From the NCBI RefSeq assembly GCF_900103445.1, contig NZ_FNHS01000005.1, positions 62,001 to 126,000 of the forward strand: a stretch of 64,000 nt of DNA. The letters run 5' to 3'. Each line of letters opens with the position of its first letter. Within the stretch, counting starts at the first letter, position 1. A program made the translations under genes and the position numbers. Shown one piece after another: positions 17,894-27,800 of the stretch. The notes beneath the pieces were generated by a model. It was not told the origin of the DNA. It ran no database searches and saw nothing but the letters and a program-made list of their open reading frames with translations. The stretch is from Methylobacterium phyllostachyos. GTDB lineage: Bacteria; Pseudomonadota; Alphaproteobacteria; Rhizobiales; Beijerinckiaceae.

Positions 17894-19069
17894 ATGCTGC
17901 TGCAGTTCTTCACCGCCCTGCGGGACGCCAAGGTCCCCGTCTCCCTGAAGGAGTACCTGACCCTGCTGGGCGCCCTCGACCGGGGGCTCGCGGAGCACGA
18001 TGTCGAGGCGTTCTACTTCCTGTCGCGCACGGCGCTCGTGAAGGACGAGGCGCATCTCGACCGGTTCGATCGGGTGTTCGGCACCGTGTTCAAGGGGCTG
18101 GAGACCCTCGGGGAGGCTGTTGAGGCCACGCCCATCCCCGAAGAGTGGCTGCGCAAGCTCGCGGAAAAGTACCTGACCGAGGCCGAGAAGGCGGAGCTGA
18201 AGGCGCTCGGCTGGGACAAGCTGTTCGAGACCCTGAAGCAGCGGCTGGCCGAGCAGAAGGGGCGCCACCAGGGCGGCTCGAAATGGATCGGCACCGGCGG
18301 GACCTCGCCGTTCGGCGCCTACGGCTACAACCCGGAAGGGATCCGCATCGGCCAGGACGGCAACCGCAACTTCCGGGCCGTAAAGGTCTGGGACAAGCGG
18401 GAATTCAAGGACCTCGACGACGACCGGGAGATCGGCGCCCGCAACATGCGCCTCGCGCTGCGGCGCCTGCGCCGCTTCGCCCGGACGGGGGCGGCCGAGG
18501 AACTCGACCTCGACGACACGATCCGCGCGAGCGCCCGCCAGGGCTACATCGACGTGAAGCTGCGGCCGGAGCGGCGCAACGCCGTGAAGGTGCTGCTGTT
18601 CCTCGATGTCGGCGGCTCGATGGACTGGCACATCGAGCAGGCCGAGGCTCTGTTCTCGGCGGCGCGCTCGGAGTTCAAGCACCTCGCGCACTACTACTTC
18701 CACAACTGCCCCTACGAGGCGGTCTGGACCGAGAACCGGCGGCGCCACGAGGCGAAGACGCCGCTGCTCGACGTGATCCGCACCTATGGCAGCGACTACC
18801 GGCTCGTCTTCGTGGGCGACGCCTCGATGAGCCCCTACGAGATCGCCACGCCCGGCGGCTCGGTGGAGCACTGGAACGAGGAGGCCGGCGCGGTCTGGAT
18901 GCAGCGGCTCCTCGACCATTTCCCGAAGGCGGCGTGGCTCAATCCGGTGCCCGAGACGCACTGGGGCTATACGCAGTCGATCGGCATGGTGCAGCGGCTG
19001 GTCTCGGGCCGGATGTTCCCGCTGACCCTGGAGGGGCTCGACGCGGCGGCGCGGGCGCTGGTGCGGTAA
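17894..19069 (+). CDS. VWA domain-containing protein, CoxE-like partner of MoxR (391 aa)
   Basis: The N-terminal half is a helical domain (LKEYLTLLGALDRGLAEHDV). A central stretch (WIGTGGTSPFGAYGYNPEGI) is conserved in this VWA subfamily. The von Willebrand A domain begins near residue 230 with VLLFLDVGGSMD, a MIDAS motif in which the usual DxSxS reads DxGxS. This variant is common in the CoxE-like group, so it is not a defect. Such proteins work with MoxR ATPases; the best candidate partner is at 11997-12848 on the opposite strand. Confidence 0.88.
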   Translation: MLLQFFTALRDAKVPVSLKEYLTLLGALDRGLAEHDVEAFYFLSRTALVKDEAHLDRFDRVFGTVFKGLETLGEAVEATPIPEEWLRKLAEKYLTEAEKAELKALGWDKLFETLKQRLAEQKGRHQGGSKWIGTGGTSPFGAYGYNPEGIRIGQDGNRNFRAVKVWDKREFKDLDDDREIGARNMRLALRRLRRFARTGAAEELDLDDTIRASARQGYIDVKLRPERRNAVKVLLFLDVGGSMDWHIEQAEALFSAARSEFKHLAHYYFHNCPYEAVWTENRRRHEAKTPLLDVIRTYGSDYRLVFVGDASMSPYEIATPGGSVEHWNEEAGAVWMQRLLDHFPKAAWLNPVPETHWGYTQSIGMVQRLVSGRMFPLTLEGLDAAARALVR

Positions 19070-19120
19070 CGGGCAATTGATGCCGCCTCATCCGAAGGGC
19101 GCGTGAGCCGGGGCCGCCAT

Positions 19121-19205
19121 CTTTGCGAGGCAGCGAAGCAATCCAGCTGCGCCACGCTTATAAGGTCGTGCTGCCCTGGGTCGCTTCGCTGCGCTCGCGT
19201 CGCCG
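19121..19205. repeat. Intergenic palindromic element, copy 3
   Basis: It has the same layout as the element at 8316-8405: CTTTGCGAGGCAGCGAAGCA on the left, CTGCGCCACGC and GTGCTGCCCTGGG in the middle, and TCGCTTCGCTGCGCTCGC on the right. It sits between the convergent VWA and ferredoxin genes. Confidence 0.75.
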
Positions 19206-19243
19206 GGAGAGGGATCGATCGAACGGCCTGAACGGCTGCCGTC

Positions 19244-19564
19244 TCAGCCCTGCTGCGACGGCGTCGTCACCACCAGCCCGTCGAGCGCCGGGGTGATCTT
19301 GATCTGGCAGGAGAGGCGGGAATTCTCGCGCACGTCGCTGGCGAAATCGAGCATGTCCTGCTCCATGTCCTGCGCCTTGCCGACCGCCTCGATCCAGTCA
19401 TCGGCGACGTAGACGTGGCAGGTGGCGCAGGCGCAGGCACCGCCGCATTCCGCGTCGATGCCCGGCACGTTGTTGCGCAGAGCCGTCTCCATCACGGTCG
19501 CGCCGACACTGCCTTCGACGGTCCGCTCCGTCCCGGCGTGGTCGACGTAGGTGATCTTGGGCAT
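19244..19564 (-). CDS. [2Fe-2S] ferredoxin, adrenodoxin type (106 aa)
   Basis: The cluster ligands follow the adrenodoxin pattern: Cys40, Cys46 and Cys49 ([15 protein letters not shown]), then Cys86 (SRLSCQI) 36 residues later. Length and the opening [18 protein letters not shown] are standard. It would carry single electrons in the cytoplasm, to a P450, a hydroxylase or Fe-S assembly; the context does not say which. It stands alone between a palindromic repeat and the Hpt gene. Confidence 0.93.
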   Translation of the reverse strand: MPKITYVDHAGTERTVEGSVGATVMETALRNNVPGIDAECGGACACATCHVYVADDWIEAVGKAQDMEQDMLDFASDVRENSRLSCQIKITPALDGLVVTTPSQQG

Positions 19565-19740
19565 GCTGAGGCTCCGGGCTCGCGTCGGGCAAAACCAGTC
19601 CAACGGGCGGCGTGACTGCTTGGCGGTTGAACCCTCGGAATGCAAGCGCGGCGATTGACACCCGTCGCGGATCGATCGCCGCATCGCGGCACGCTCCGTT
19701 TCGGATCGCTGCGCGCGGCCTCCGGAGGCCGGCGACGCCC

Positions 19741-20226
19741 TCAGGCTCGCCCCTCCGCGATGGCGCGGAGCGCCGCATCGACTGCGTCCGCGAGGTCGTC
19801 CAGGGGCACCTGCCCCGCCCCGCGCAGGTGCGCCTCCGCGGCATGGGCCAGCGCGTGGACCCGCGCGGCTCCGACGCCCGCGGCCGAGCCCTTGAGCGTA
19901 TGGGCGAGGTCGGCGCGCTCGGCCCGGGACAGGGCCGGATCGGTCAGCCGGGGCAGGATCGACCGGCACTGACCAGCGAACAGGTCCAGGACCTCGCGGG
20001 CGAGATCGGCGTCGCCGCCGGTCTGGGCGTCGAGGGCCGCCAAGTCGATCGCTGCGGCGATCGCATCGTCGATCGGGGGCCGGCCGGCCCCAGCGGACTC
20101 GGTGTTCTCTGGGGATTGCGGATCTGATCCACACAATTCACCCCCTGATTCGCCGGCGGGGGATCGCGCCGGACCCCTCCCCTGCGGCACGATGTGGAGG
20201 CGGGGAGCGGCAGGGTCGGTAACCAT
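19741..20226 (-). CDS. Hpt-domain phosphotransfer protein, 161 aa
   Basis: A disordered N-terminus of about 50 residues precedes a four-helix Hpt domain. The phospho-accepting His109 is in the motif [20 protein letters not shown]. No kinase or receiver domain is fused, so it is a stand-alone phosphorelay intermediate. It is divergent from the giant growth-pole-ring gene, with only 145 bases between them, so the two may share regulatory sequence. No partner kinase is in the window. Confidence 0.85.
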   Translation of the reverse strand: MVTDPAAPRLHIVPQGRGPARSPAGESGGELCGSDPQSPENTESAGAGRPPIDDAIAAAIDLAALDAQTGGDADLAREVLDLFAGQCRSILPRLTDPALSRAERADLAHTLKGSAAGVGAARVHALAHAAEAHLRGAGQVPLDDLADAVDAALRAIAEGRA

Positions 20227-20371
20227 TCGGTTAACGTTTTCTGGGGCCGACCGGGGACTCGGGTATCGGCAATCGCTGCCCAGGTCTAATCTTGTAATGG
20301 TAAACGGGGTGTTGCGTCTCCGGCATCAGCCTCCCCCAAGGTGCCGGTGAACCCGTGTCACGAGGCGTTGA

Positions 20372-23300
20372 ATGGCGACCGAGAAGAAGCTGAAGGACCC
20401 GGCCGAGGCCGCGCTCTCTGCCATTGAGCAGGCGCTGAACCTCGACGCCCTGACGCCGACCGGCCTCGAAGGCCGCGCTGAGCCGCGCCTGCCCGACGTC
20501 GGTGACGCCGATCCGCTGCTCGACGGGGGGCTCGACGCCGCCGGCCGGACCATGCCGCCGCGCCTCGACCTCGATCCGCCGCTCGCCTCCGATCTGCCCC
20601 CGCCCGGCCTGGAACGCCCGCGCCGCGAGGGCGGCCTGCTGCCTCCCGACCGGTCACTCGTGGCCAACGACGACCGGCGCAACATCGGCATCCTGCAGCA
20701 GACCCTGCGGGTGCGCTCCTCGCCCAAGCCTTATCTCTTTGCGTTCGCCGCCGGCCTCGCCTGGATCGGCGCCCTCGTGCTGATCGCCTGGACGAAGTCT
20801 GGGGGCGACCTGCGCGGCGTCGTCGCGGGGCTCACCGCACTCCAGGCGAGCGTGGGCGCCGCGGCTCTGTTCGGCCCGGTGGTGCTGTTCGTGATCGCCG
20901 CCATGCTGGCGGTCCGCGCCCAGGAGATGCGCCTCGTCGCCCGGGCGGTCGGCGAGGTCGCGGTGCGTCTGGCCGAGCCCGAGAGCTTCTCCACCGACGC
21001 GGTGCTCACCATGTCACAGACCGTCCGCCGCGAGGTGGCGGCGGTGGGCGACGGCGTGGAGCGGGCGCTCGCCCGCGCGGGCGAGCTAGAGACCCTAGTG
21101 CGCGGCGAGATCGCCACCCTGGAGCGCGCTTATTCCGACAACGAGATCCGCATCCGCTCCCTCGTCGAGGAGCTGGTCGCCCAGCGCGAGGCGATCGTCA
21201 CCAATGCCGACCGGGTGCGCAACGCCATCACCGGCTCGCACCAGAGCCTCAGCCAGGAGCTGGAGGGGGCGTCCGACCGGATCGTGACGGCGCTGACCGG
21301 CGCGGGCGAGCGCGTGACCGGCGCCCTGGAGACCCGCGGTGCCGCCATCACCGCCTCCCTCGGCGAGGCCGGCGACCGGGTGGTCGGCCTGATGGATGCC
21401 CGCGGCAGCGACCTGATCGACAACCTGACCTCCACCAGCGAGGCGGTGCGCGGCACGCTCCGGGAAGTCGGCGAGGGTCTGACCCGCGCCTTCGAGAGCC
21501 GGGCCAGCGAGGCGACCGGCGCCTTCGAGGCCGCCGGTACCGCCCTGGCGGGTCGCCTCACCGAGAATGCCGGCACCCTGACCCGCAGCATCGAGGAGAC
21601 CGGCGCACAGGTCGGCGCGGCGCTGGAACGCCAGGCCGGCGCGGTGCGCGACAGCTTCGAGCGCTCGGCGACCGGGCTGGAGAGCGTGTTTCTGTCCCGT
21701 GGCTCCGAGCTGACCGACCGGTTCGGCGCGATGGGCGCCGAGATCACGGCCCGCTTCGCCGAGACCGGCTCGGCCCTCGCCCAGGACATCGCTGGCCGCA
21801 GCACGGCTCTGCGCGCCGAGATCGAGAGCGCGGGCCTGTCGGTCGCCGAGACGATCGAGGGCCGTGGCCGCGACGCGCAGGCCGCCCTGGCGCTCGCAGC
21901 GGGCGGCGTCGGCGAGACCCTGACGGCCCGGGTCGCCGCGGTGCGCGACGACCTGATCGGCATTGCCGAGCGGATCGCCGACGCGCTGACCGAGCGCGGT
22001 AGTGCCGTCGCCGAGCGCATGGACGGCATCGCGACCCGCCTTGACGAGACCGTGACGGTGCGGGCGGCCGATCTGGAAACCCGCGTCGCCGCCGCCGCCG
22101 AGCGCGCCGGCAGCGGTATCGCGCAGCGGACCGAGACGGTCGCAGCCAACCTGGAATCCGCCTTCTCGGCCCTGGGCCGGGGCTTCGAGACGGGGGCGGC
22201 CGGCGCGGTCCAGTCCCTGCGCGGCACGCTCGAGAATCTGACGGGCGAGATCGACGGCCGCACCGCCGAGGCGGTCGCGGCGCTGCGGCGCGGCGCCGAG
22301 GAGGCCACCACCGCCCTGAACGGGACCGCCGAGGCCGCCACCGGCGCGGTCGAGGCCCGGACCCTGGAGGCCGTACGGGTTCTCGAACGGCGGCTCGCGG
22401 AGTCCGCAGCCGCCCTGGTGGCGCGGACCGAGGAAGCGGCCGAGTCGCTGCGCGTCGCCGCCGAGCAGACCGGCACCGCCGCCGAGGCGCAGACCCGGGA
22501 CGCCGCCGCGCGCCTCGCTGCTACTTTGGAGACCCTGCGCACGGCCTCGACCGAGGTCGCGGGTGCCGTCGAGGCCGAGACCGCCGCCCTCATGGCCCGG
22601 TTCCTCGAAGCCGCCGACCGTGCCGGCACGGATCTCGGGTCCCGCGGCACAGAGGCGGTCTCCGCCGTCCGCACCGCTCTCGAGGACCTCAACCGCGAAC
22701 TCGCCGCCCGCACCGGCGAGGCCACCGGCAGCCTCGCCGAGGCCGCCCGCGCGATCTCGACCGATCTCGCCGCCCGGATCGGCGAGATGGAGGCGGCCTT
22801 CGGCGAGCACGGACGGAGCGTCGCCGAGCTGCTCGCCGGCCACGCCGACGAGACCCAGGCCCGGATCAGCGGCACGGGCCGCGACATCGTGCTCGCCGTG
22901 GCGAGCCAGGGCGCGCGCATCGCCGACACCCTCAGCCAGACCGGCGCGAGCTTCGCCGAGACCGCCGACGGCCGTGTCCGGGCGATCGACGAGACCCTGG
23001 GCAGCCGCCTCGCCGCCCTGCAGGAGACCATCGCCCGCGGCGATATCCTGGCCGACCGGATCGGCCGCGACACCGCGGCGCTCGGCGAGACCGTCGGCGC
23101 CCGGCTGGAGGAGGTGGATCGCCTGCTGACCGGCAAAGGCCAGGCCGTGGCCGAGACGATCACGGCCCGGGCCCAGGAGGCCGGCAGCCTGATCGAGGCT
23201 CATCTGGGCAGTCTGGAGGAGCGTTCCGCGCAGCGGGCCGCCGAGATTGGCGCGGCCGTGGCGGAGCTCGTCGGCCATATCGACAGCCATCTCGGCACCC

Positions 23301-26300
23301 GCGCCACCGCGGTGGACGAGACCCTACGCGCCCGCACCGACGAGATGGCGCGCATCATGGCCGAGGGGCACCGCGGCCTCACGGAGATGCTGGAGGGCCG
23401 CACCTCCGGCCTCGGGCAGGACATCGCCCGGCACACGGGCGAGATCGCCCGCCGGATCGAGGAGAGCGCTGGCCAGTTCGATGCCGGCGTGATCGGCCGC
23501 CTCCAGGCGATCGCCGACTCTCTGGACGAGCGCGCCCGCCTGGTGGACGAGAGCTTTGGCGTGCAGGCCTTCGAGACGATCCGCGTGATTGAGGCCCGCA
23601 CCCGCGCGGTGGATGAGGAACTGGCCGGCCGGACCCGCGACCTCGTCGCGACGATCACCGACCGGACCGGCGGCCTCGACGGCGCCATGGCGGAGCGCGT
23701 TCGCGCCCTCACGGCGACTATCGAGGAGGCCACACACGGCCTCGAGACCGCGCTGTCGGCCCGCGGCGAGGCCCTCGTCCGTCTGGTGGACGAGCGCACC
23801 GAGAGCGCCGACGCGGCGCTGGCCGCCCGCGCGGAGGCAGTCCGTGCCGCCTTCGCGGAGCGCGCCGACCTTCTGGCCCGCCAGATCGACGAGCGCATCG
23901 CCAACCTGTCGGGCGAGCTCGACGAGAAGGGCCGGGCGGTGTTCGGGGCGATCGGCGGCCGGATCACCGAGCTGGCCCGCCTGTTCGACCGCGGCGGCAC
24001 GTCGCTGTCCGAGCTGATCGAGCAGCGCGGCGAGAGCGTGCTGGCCAAGCTGCAGCAGACCATCGCGGATGCCGAGCGGATGCTCGACGACGGCGAGGGC
24101 CGCCTGGGCCATACCCTGTCGAGCCGCACCGCCGATATCAGCGGTCTGCTCGACGACGGCGTGCGCACGGTCCACACCCTGTTGGACGACCGCACCAACC
24201 AGATCCGCGTGATGCTGGACGGTCACGCCGGTACCCTGGCCGCCACCCTCGACGGCCGCATGGGCCCGATCAACGACGCGTTGGACGGCCGCGGTCAGGC
24301 GCTGGTCGCCGCTTTGGAGGGCGTGTTCGGCACCGCGACCGGCGCCCTGGATGACCGGACCCGGCAGCTCGGCAGCCTGTTCGACGAGCGGCTCGGCCAT
24401 CTCGAGACCCTGGTCGAGGGGCGCGGCAACCGCCTCGCCGACACGCTCACCGCCCGGGCCCAGGCGCTGCGCACCCTGTTCGAGGAGGCTCAAGGTGCCC
24501 TCGACGCCCTGGTGGAGGGCGGCGGCGGCCGCTTCGCCGCCACGGTGGACGCGCGCATCCAGTCGCTCCGTACGGTCCTGGAGGAGGCGCCGGCCGCCGT
24601 CTCGGCGCTGGTCGAGACCCGCGAGCGCCAGCTCGCCGCCACCCTCGACGCGCGCACGCAGCGTCTCCAGACCTTGTTCGAGGAGGCTCAAGCCGGTCTG
24701 CGCGACCTCGTGGATGTCCGCGGTCAGCAGGTCGCCGACGCGATCGCGGTCCGGACCGAGACCCTGCGCACGACCCTCGACGCGGCGCCCAGCCAGATGG
24801 CGGACGTGCTCGACAACCGCCTCTCCGACCTGCAGGGTCTGTTCGAGCGGGCGCAGGGCGAGATCGACCGGCTCGTCGATGTCCGTGGCCGCCAGATCGC
24901 CGGCACGATCGAGCAGCGGACCCAGGCGCTCCAGGCGACCATCGACCATGCGCACCCCGCCATCGCGGGCCTGCTGGAGACGCGCGAAGGCCAGATCGCC
25001 GAGACCCTGCGGGAGCGCACGGGCGAATTGCAGGCCCTGTTCGAGCGGGTTCAGACGCGCCTCGGGGCGATCGTCGAGGGGACCGGCCGCGACGTGTCCG
25101 AGCGGGTCGATGCCCGGATCGCGGCCCTGCGGACCACCTTCGAGGAGGCCCGCGCGGCGATCGAGGGGCTGCTGGACGAGCGCAGCCAGGCCCTGATCGA
25201 AACCGCCCACGGCCGCACCGGAGCCCTGGTTGAGGTGTTCGACACCCGCCTGCGCACCCTCGACGAGGTCGTGCAGGACCGCGCGACGTCCCTGGCGCAG
25301 GCCGTGGCGGAGCACAGCGAGGCCCTGGCCCAGGGCGTCGATGCCCGCGCCGATGCCTTCACCCAGCGCATTGACAGCCGGATGCGGCTGTTCGCGACCC
25401 TGGTGGCGCAGCGCGCCGACACCCTGGCCAACGCCTTCGACGACCGCCACGAGGCCTTCGCGAGCCTCGTGGACGAGCGCACCGCCAACCTTGTCGCCGC
25501 CCTCGACGAGCGGGCGCGTGCCCATGCCGAGCAGGTGGACGCCCACAACGCGGCGCTCGCCGAGACGCTCGGCCGGCGCGAGGCGATCCTGGGCGGCCTG
25601 ATCGATGCCCGCATCGAGGCGCTGGGGGCCGCCTTCGAGCGGCGCACCGATGCCCTGGGCGCCCTGGTGGATGCCCGCGGCGAGGCCCTGTCGCGCCGCC
25701 TCGCGGAGAGCGCCGAGGCGCTGGTGCGCGCCATCGAGGAGCGGGGCGGCGCCCTGCTGGCCGGCCTCGACGACAGCGGCCGCAATGTCGGCGATGCCCT
25801 GGAAGGCCATGTCGAGCGCCTGCGCGGCGCCATCGACGGGCCGATGCTCGACCTCGCCCGCGCCCTGGCCGACCGGGCCGAGGCGATCGAGCGGGCACTC
25901 ACCGAGACCGGCATGCCGCTCGCCGAGACCCTGCGGGAGCGGACCGAGGAACTGGCCGTGCAGTCGCGGGCCTCGGCCGAGCTGCTGCGTGCCGCCGTCG
26001 AGGACGGGGCCGGCCGCACCCTCTCGGAACTGTTCGAGACCAACGACCGGATGGGCCGGGAACTCGGCAGCCTGCTCCAGCGGATCGAGGCGGCCAACCG
26101 TGCCCTCAGCGACCTCGTGGCCGGGGCCGACACCAACCTCAGCGCGATCGAGCAGGGCCTCGCGGGCCGGATCGAGCAGGTCCAGGCGGCCCTTGAGCGC
26201 ATCGCGGCCGAGACCGGCCGGGCGAGCGCCGGCGTCTCGTCCCAGGTCGAGGCCCTGCGCGGCGCGGCCGACGGGGCGCTGAGCGAGGCCTCCCGCCTCG

Positions 26301-27664
26301 CCGAGACCCTCGACGGACGGGGCCGCTCCCTCGCGGAGCAGACCGGCGCGCACGTGGCGACCCTCGACCGGGCTGCTGCCTCGCTCGCCGCCATCGAGGA
26401 GCGGCTGGGTTCGGCCCTCTCGGGCCGCGAGACGGCGCTGACCGAGGCGCTCGCCGCCTTCGAGTCCCGCGCCGCCGCCCTGGAGCAGAACGGCAAGGCC
26501 CTGGAGCGGACGATCGAGCAGACCCTGCGTGCCGCCGAGGAGCGCGCCCGTAGCGTCGGCGAGACCCTGACCCGGACCGCGGAGGGCGCCGGAGCCTCGG
26601 TGACGAGCGCCTTCGCCGACCTGAAGGACAGCGCCAGCGCCGAGGGCGAGAAGGCCGCCCAGGGCGTGCGGCAGGCCCTCGAGGAGGCGGCGCGCGACAT
26701 GCGCACCGGCTTCCAGGAGGCCCAGGCCAGCTTCGGCGACTCGTTCTCGGCGCTCCGCGAGATGGCGGGCTCGATCCGCGGCGAACTCGACGCGACCCGC
26801 GCCGAACTGGCCAAGGGCGTGCTCGAACTGCCCCGCGAGACCCAGGACGCCACGGGCGAGATGCGCCGGGTGGTGGCCGACCAGATCAAGGCGCTCAACG
26901 AGCTCTCGTCCCTGGTCTCCCGCTCCGGCCGGTCGGTCGATGTCGCCCAGCCCCAGGCGCAGCGGCGGGTCGCCGAGGGTGGCGGGCGGTCCGTCGCGGC
27001 GCCGGCTCCCGCCCCGGCCGCGGCGCCCATCGCGTCCTTTGCGCCTGCAGCCCCCGTCGGGCCGTCTCCGACGCTGCCGACGCCCCCGGCGGTGCAGCGG
27101 TCCGCCGCCTCCGGCCAGACCCGGATCGAGGCATCGCGCCCGGCCGCGCCGGCTCGCGATACCGGCCCGGCCCGGGCCGGGGACAAGCGGGGCTGGCTGT
27201 CCGACCTGCTGACCCGCGCCTCCCTGGACGACGACGAGGAGGCGGCTCCGGCCATCGAGGCGCCCGCCTCCCCCGCCACATCGGGGCGGCGGTCCCCGGT
27301 TGCGGCCGCGGAGACCGGCCGGATCGCCCTCGACACGATCTCGACCGACATCGCCAAGATGATCGAGCATCGGACCGCGGTCGACCTGTGGGAGCGGTAC
27401 CGCCGTGGCGAGCCGAACCTGTTCGACCCGCGCATCTACACCGCGCAGGGGCGGGCGACCTTCACGGAGATCCAGCGCCGCTACCGGAGCGATGCGGAGT
27501 TCCGCCGCAGCGTCGACCGCTACGTCAGCGAGTTCGAGCGCCTGCTCGGCGACGTGGTCAAGAACGACAGCGACGCCAAGCGGACCGACGCCTATCTCAC
27601 CTCGGAGACCGGCAAGGTCTACACGATGCTGGCCCATGCCAGCGGGCGGTTCGACGGGGCATAG
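20372..27664 (+). CDS. rgsE: Giant coiled-coil growth-pole-ring protein homologue (2430 aa)
   Basis: After about 115 disordered residues come two membrane helices (about 121-141 and 162-182). Then about 2000 residues follow, predicted almost wholly amphipathic helix, rich in Ala, Glu, Arg and Asp. A conserved C-terminal domain begins near 2315 (DISTDIAKMIEH... region, then LWERYRRGEPNLFDPRIYT, ending GKVYTMLAHASGRF). This architecture matches the Growth Pole Ring protein of Agrobacterium and RgsE of Sinorhizobium, which form a ring at the growing pole. Residues 1368-1620 are seven 33-residue repeats and one 22-residue unit, that is, an 11-residue period, which explains the usual 'apolipoprotein-like' label. 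The assignment is by memory of architecture and C-terminus. Confidence 0.82.
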   Translation: MATEKKLKDPAEAALSAIEQALNLDALTPTGLEGRAEPRLPDVGDADPLLDGGLDAAGRTMPPRLDLDPPLASDLPPPGLERPRREGGLLPPDRSLVANDDRRNIGILQQTLRVRSSPKPYLFAFAAGLAWIGALVLIAWTKSGGDLRGVVAGLTALQASVGAAALFGPVVLFVIAAMLAVRAQEMRLVARAVGEVAVRLAEPESFSTDAVLTMSQTVRREVAAVGDGVERALARAGELETLVRGEIATLERAYSDNEIRIRSLVEELVAQREAIVTNADRVRNAITGSHQSLSQELEGASDRIVTALTGAGERVTGALETRGAAITASLGEAGDRVVGLMDARGSDLIDNLTSTSEAVRGTLREVGEGLTRAFESRASEATGAFEAAGTALAGRLTENAGTLTRSIEETGAQVGAALERQAGAVRDSFERSATGLESVFLSRGSELTDRFGAMGAEITARFAETGSALAQDIAGRSTALRAEIESAGLSVAETIEGRGRDAQAALALAAGGVGETLTARVAAVRDDLIGIAERIADALTERGSAVAERMDGIATRLDETVTVRAADLETRVAAAAERAGSGIAQRTETVAANLESAFSALGRGFETGAAGAVQSLRGTLENLTGEIDGRTAEAVAALRRGAEEATTALNGTAEAATGAVEARTLEAVRVLERRLAESAAALVARTEEAAESLRVAAEQTGTAAEAQTRDAAARLAATLETLRTASTEVAGAVEAETAALMARFLEAADRAGTDLGSRGTEAVSAVRTALEDLNRELAARTGEATGSLAEAARAISTDLAARIGEMEAAFGEHGRSVAELLAGHADETQARISGTGRDIVLAVASQGARIADTLSQTGASFAETADGRVRAIDETLGSRLAALQETIARGDILADRIGRDTAALGETVGARLEEVDRLLTGKGQAVAETITARAQEAGSLIEAHLGSLEERSAQRAAEIGAAVAELVGHIDSHLGTRATAVDETLRARTDEMARIMAEGHRGLTEMLEGRTSGLGQDIARHTGEIARRIEESAGQFDAGVIGRLQAIADSLDERARLVDESFGVQAFETIRVIEARTRAVDEELAGRTRDLVATITDRTGGLDGAMAERVRALTATIEEATHGLETALSARGEALVRLVDERTESADAALAARAEAVRAAFAERADLLARQIDERIANLSGELDEKGRAVFGAIGGRITELARLFDRGGTSLSELIEQRGESVLAKLQQTIADAERMLDDGEGRLGHTLSSRTADISGLLDDGVRTVHTLLDDRTNQIRVMLDGHAGTLAATLDGRMGPINDALDGRGQALVAALEGVFGTATGALDDRTRQLGSLFDERLGHLETLVEGRGNRLADTLTARAQALRTLFEEAQGALDALVEGGGGRFAATVDARIQSLRTVLEEAPAAVSALVETRERQLAATLDARTQRLQTLFEEAQAGLRDLVDVRGQQVADAIAVRTETLRTTLDAAPSQMADVLDNRLSDLQGLFERAQGEIDRLVDVRGRQIAGTIEQRTQALQATIDHAHPAIAGLLETREGQIAETLRERTGELQALFERVQTRLGAIVEGTGRDVSERVDARIAALRTTFEEARAAIEGLLDERSQALIETAHGRTGALVEVFDTRLRTLDEVVQDRATSLAQAVAEHSEALAQGVDARADAFTQRIDSRMRLFATLVAQRADTLANAFDDRHEAFASLVDERTANLVAALDERARAHAEQVDAHNAALAETLGRREAILGGLIDARIEALGAAFERRTDALGALVDARGEALSRRLAESAEALVRAIEERGGALLAGLDDSGRNVGDALEGHVERLRGAIDGPMLDLARALADRAEAIERALTETGMPLAETLRERTEELAVQSRASAELLRAAVEDGAGRTLSELFETNDRMGRELGSLLQRIEAANRALSDLVAGADTNLSAIEQGLAGRIEQVQAALERIAAETGRASAGVSSQVEALRGAADGALSEASRLAETLDGRGRSLAEQTGAHVATLDRAAASLAAIEERLGSALSGRETALTEALAAFESRAAALEQNGKALERTIEQTLRAAEERARSVGETLTRTAEGAGASVTSAFADLKDSASAEGEKAAQGVRQALEEAARDMRTGFQEAQASFGDSFSALREMAGSIRGELDATRAELAKGVLELPRETQDATGEMRRVVADQIKALNELSSLVSRSGRSVDVAQPQAQRRVAEGGGRSVAAPAPAPAAAPIASFAPAAPVGPSPTLPTPPAVQRSAASGQTRIEASRPAAPARDTGPARAGDKRGWLSDLLTRASLDDDEEAAPAIEAPASPATSGRRSPVAAAETGRIALDTISTDIAKMIEHRTAVDLWERYRRGEPNLFDPRIYTAQGRATFTEIQRRYRSDAEFRRSVDRYVSEFERLLGDVVKNDSDAKRTDAYLTSETGKVYTMLAHASGRFDGA

Positions 27665-27684
27665 TGGCATCCCGGCGTCCGACT

Positions 27685-27711
27685 CTCCCTCCCCCTCTGC
27701 GGGGGAGGGAG
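27685..27711. terminator. Hairpin after the giant gene
   Basis: CTCCCTCCCC pairs with GGGGAGGGAG in the gap between the giant coiled-coil gene and the convergent DUF1489 gene. It is probably a shared terminator; no T-run follows. Confidence 0.5.
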
Positions 27712-27800
27712 ACGCATCGGTCCGTGCGCACTGATGACGAAGGCGCGGTCGCGCGAGCCGTCATCCGTCGCGCCCGGGCACAACCGTCACGCCGCTCCCT

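Noticed and set aside
24473..25231. Regular repeats that could be taken for a CRISPR or satellite array
   Set aside because: The regularity is at the protein level (33 residues) and the DNA units differ; there are no constant repeats with spacers.
23324..27670. A 1448-codon open frame, and others of several hundred codons, antisense to the giant coiled-coil gene
   Set aside because: The plus-strand protein has a coherent repeat structure and a conserved C-terminus. The antisense frames are low-complexity Gly/Ala/Arg/Leu and arise from repeated GAG/GCC/CGC codons.
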